The notes beneath the pieces were generated by a model. That model was given only the letters and a program-made list of their open reading frames with translations. It did not search any database and had not been told where the DNA came from. Shown here piece by piece: positions 6,735 through 7,802 of a stretch of DNA of 7,802 bases. Within the stretch, counting starts at the first letter, position 1, and each line of letters opens with the position of its first letter. The position numbers and the translations under genes were made by a program. Origin of the DNA: JASMHC01 sp042092935 (lineage in GTDB: Bacteria > Pseudomonadota > Alphaproteobacteria > Rhodobacterales > Rhodobacteraceae). The stretch covers positions 1 to 7,802 of the forward strand of contig JBELFK010000133.1 of assembly GCA_042092935.1 (NCBI GenBank). The letters run 5' to 3'.

Positions 6735-6855
6735 CCAACGAGGTCATTTCGCTTTTACGTCAAATTTTTGGGCACACCGGAAATTCGAAAAAAGTTCGAT
6801 GATCGATTGATGAGCCAAAGGGTCAGCGCGAAGACCTTAAGTCAGGGAGAAGGCC

Positions 6856-7802
6856 ATGAAAGACGGCGAGACCGGAGACGACAACAAAAAGATGAATCCA
6901 ACCCCCCAGTTGGATGAATTGGAAGGCGGCTCTTGGCCCAGCTTTGTGACGGGTCTGAAACGTTTGCGGGACAACGCGGATGCGCAATACGCACCGATGA
7001 TGAACGACCTTTTGGGTCAGTTGAACCACTCGTACGAAAACCGCAAAGGATATTGGAAAGGCGGCACGGTCTCGGTCTACGGCTATGGCGGCGGCATCAT
7101 TCCCCGTTTCTCGGAAGTTGCGGATAAGTTCCCAGAATCCAAGGAATTTCACACCCTGCGCGTCATGCCCCCCGCGGGCTATCACTATACCACCGATGTG
7201 CTGCGCGACATGTGCGATATATGGGAGCGTCACGGATCCGGGCTGATCGCCTTTCACGGCCAGTCGGGCGACATCATGTTCCAGGGGTGTACGACCGAGA
7301 ACACCCAAAAGGCGTTTGATGAGCTGAACGAGATCGGCTTTGACCTCGGCGGAGCTGGCCCTGCCCTGCGCACCGCGATGAGTTGCGTCGGCCACGCGCG
7401 TTGCGAACAGTCATGCTTTGACGAGGTGCGCACCCACCGCACGATCATCAACAAGCTGCTCGACGAAATGCACCGCCCGTCGCTGCCCTATAAGTTCAAA
7501 TTCAAGTTCTCGGGCTGCGCAAACGACTGCGTGAATGCCATCCACCGCGCCGATTTTGCGGTGATCGGCACGTGGCGCGACGACATCAAGATCGACCAGA
7601 AGAAAGTGCAGGAACACGTCGCCGAGAAAGGCCGCAAGTACACGATCGACACGGTTGTCTCGATGTGCCCCACCCGCGCGATTTCTCTGAATGACGATGA
7701 CACCATCGAAATCGACAACAAGTCCTGCGTGCGCTGCATGCATTGTCGCAACGTTATGACCAAAGCCCTATCGCCAGGCGATGATCGCGGCATTTCGGTC
7801 AT
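6856..7802 (+). CDS. dsrA: DsrA, alpha subunit of (reverse) dissimilatory sulfite reductase (partial, N-terminal 315 residues)
   Basis: DsrA pairs with DsrB in a cytoplasmic siroheme enzyme that interconverts sulfite and DsrC-bound trisulfide; in sulfur oxidisers it works toward sulfite. The frame is open to the right edge, and about 100 residues of the usual 415-420 are missing. After a short charged N-terminus, PTPQLDELEGG-WPSF matches the conserved DsrA start. Siroheme-[4Fe-4S] ligands are C177-x5-C183 (SCVGHARCEQSC) and C221-x3-C225 (SGCANDC). An inserted ferredoxin domain has C271 (MCPTRA) and C291-x2-C294-x2-C297 (CVRCMHC). The ATG at 6856 has GGGAG 6 nt upstream inside an AGGGAGAAGG stretch; the in-frame ATG at 6892 lacks a well-spaced site. 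DsrB should follow to the right. The oxidative direction is inferred from the soe and cysG neighbours and the apparent alphaproteobacterial host, not from a residue seen here. Confidence 0.96.
   Translation, partial: MKDGETGDDNKKMNPTPQLDELEGGSWPSFVTGLKRLRDNADAQYAPMMNDLLGQLNHSYENRKGYWKGGTVSVYGYGGGIIPRFSEVADKFPESKEFHTLRVMPPAGYHYTTDVLRDMCDIWERHGSGLIAFHGQSGDIMFQGCTTENTQKAFDELNEIGFDLGGAGPALRTAMSCVGHARCEQSCFDEVRTHRTIINKLLDEMHRPSLPYKFKFKFSGCANDCVNAIHRADFAVIGTWRDDIKIDQKKVQEHVAEKGRKYTIDTVVSMCPTRAISLNDDDTIEIDNKSCVRCMHCRNVMTKALSPGDDRGISV

Larger units (their letters stand above)
6620..6855. promoter_or_regulatory. AT-rich divergent intergenic region between the dioxygenase gene and dsrA
   Basis: This 236-nt region carries the 5' ends of both transcripts and is clearly richer in A and T than the genes around it. 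I see no convincing gene in it beyond a five-codon leader next to the dioxygenase start. It contains a candidate promoter toward dsrA, an overlapping -10 on the other strand, a 12-bp palindrome at 6723-6734, and three TTCGA words (6709, 6784, 6795), the last two 11 bp apart. All control of the sulfur genes in this window, apart from a weak possible promoter before soeA, would start here. Confidence 0.75.

Noticed and set aside
6823..7395. Minus-strand open frame of 190 codons opposite dsrA
   Set aside because: It is antisense to DsrA with its conserved siroheme and ferredoxin motifs. The frames at 7411-7743 and 7488-7802 are also shadows of dsrA.

Overview
The window looks like part of a sulfur-oxidation gene region from an alphaproteobacterium. 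A member of the Rhodobacterales (Roseobacter type) is the best guess, because of the Soe and CysG sequences as I recognise them, the moderately high GC of the genes and the dense, overlapping gene layout. The lineage is inferred, not proven. Nothing here indicates a phage, transposon, CRISPR array, tRNA or rRNA.

Layout. Seven genes lie head to tail on the minus strand, reading leftward from about 6619 to the left edge: a TauD/TfdA-type Fe(II)/2-oxoglutarate dioxygenase (5690-6619), two small unrecognised proteins of 65 and 66 residues (5491-5688 and 5286-5486), a full-length CysG siroheme synthase (3811-5286), and soeA, soeB and a partial soeC (917-3748, 189-920, 1-189). Most junctions are overlaps or gaps of 1 to 4 nt (TAATG, ATGA); the only larger gap is 62 nt, between cysG and soeA. 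The run is therefore probably one operon of at least 6.6 kb. An AT-rich intergenic region (6620-6855) separates it from dsrA (6856 to the right edge), which is transcribed the other way and encodes the alpha subunit of dissimilatory sulfite reductase.

How the genes fit together. DsrA is part of the cytoplasmic DsrAB enzyme. In a sulfur oxidiser it runs in reverse and releases sulfite from sulfur carried on DsrC. DsrAB needs a siroheme-type cofactor, and CysG makes siroheme. SoeABC is a cytoplasm-facing, quinone-linked molybdoenzyme that oxidises sulfite to sulfate. Together they give cofactor supply, sulfite formation and sulfite removal, with SoeABC doing the job AprBA/Sat does in many other rDsr organisms. 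The dioxygenase and the two small proteins have no assigned place in this scheme, and they are the most interesting unknowns.

Regulation. The intergenic region has a good sigma70-like promoter toward dsrA (TTGCCA-18-TATAAC). A perfect TATAAT on the other strand overlaps its -10. A 12-bp palindrome (TGTAT-AG-ATACA) lies where the dsrA transcript should start. This suggests joint control of both transcripts by one regulator, which is not encoded in the window.
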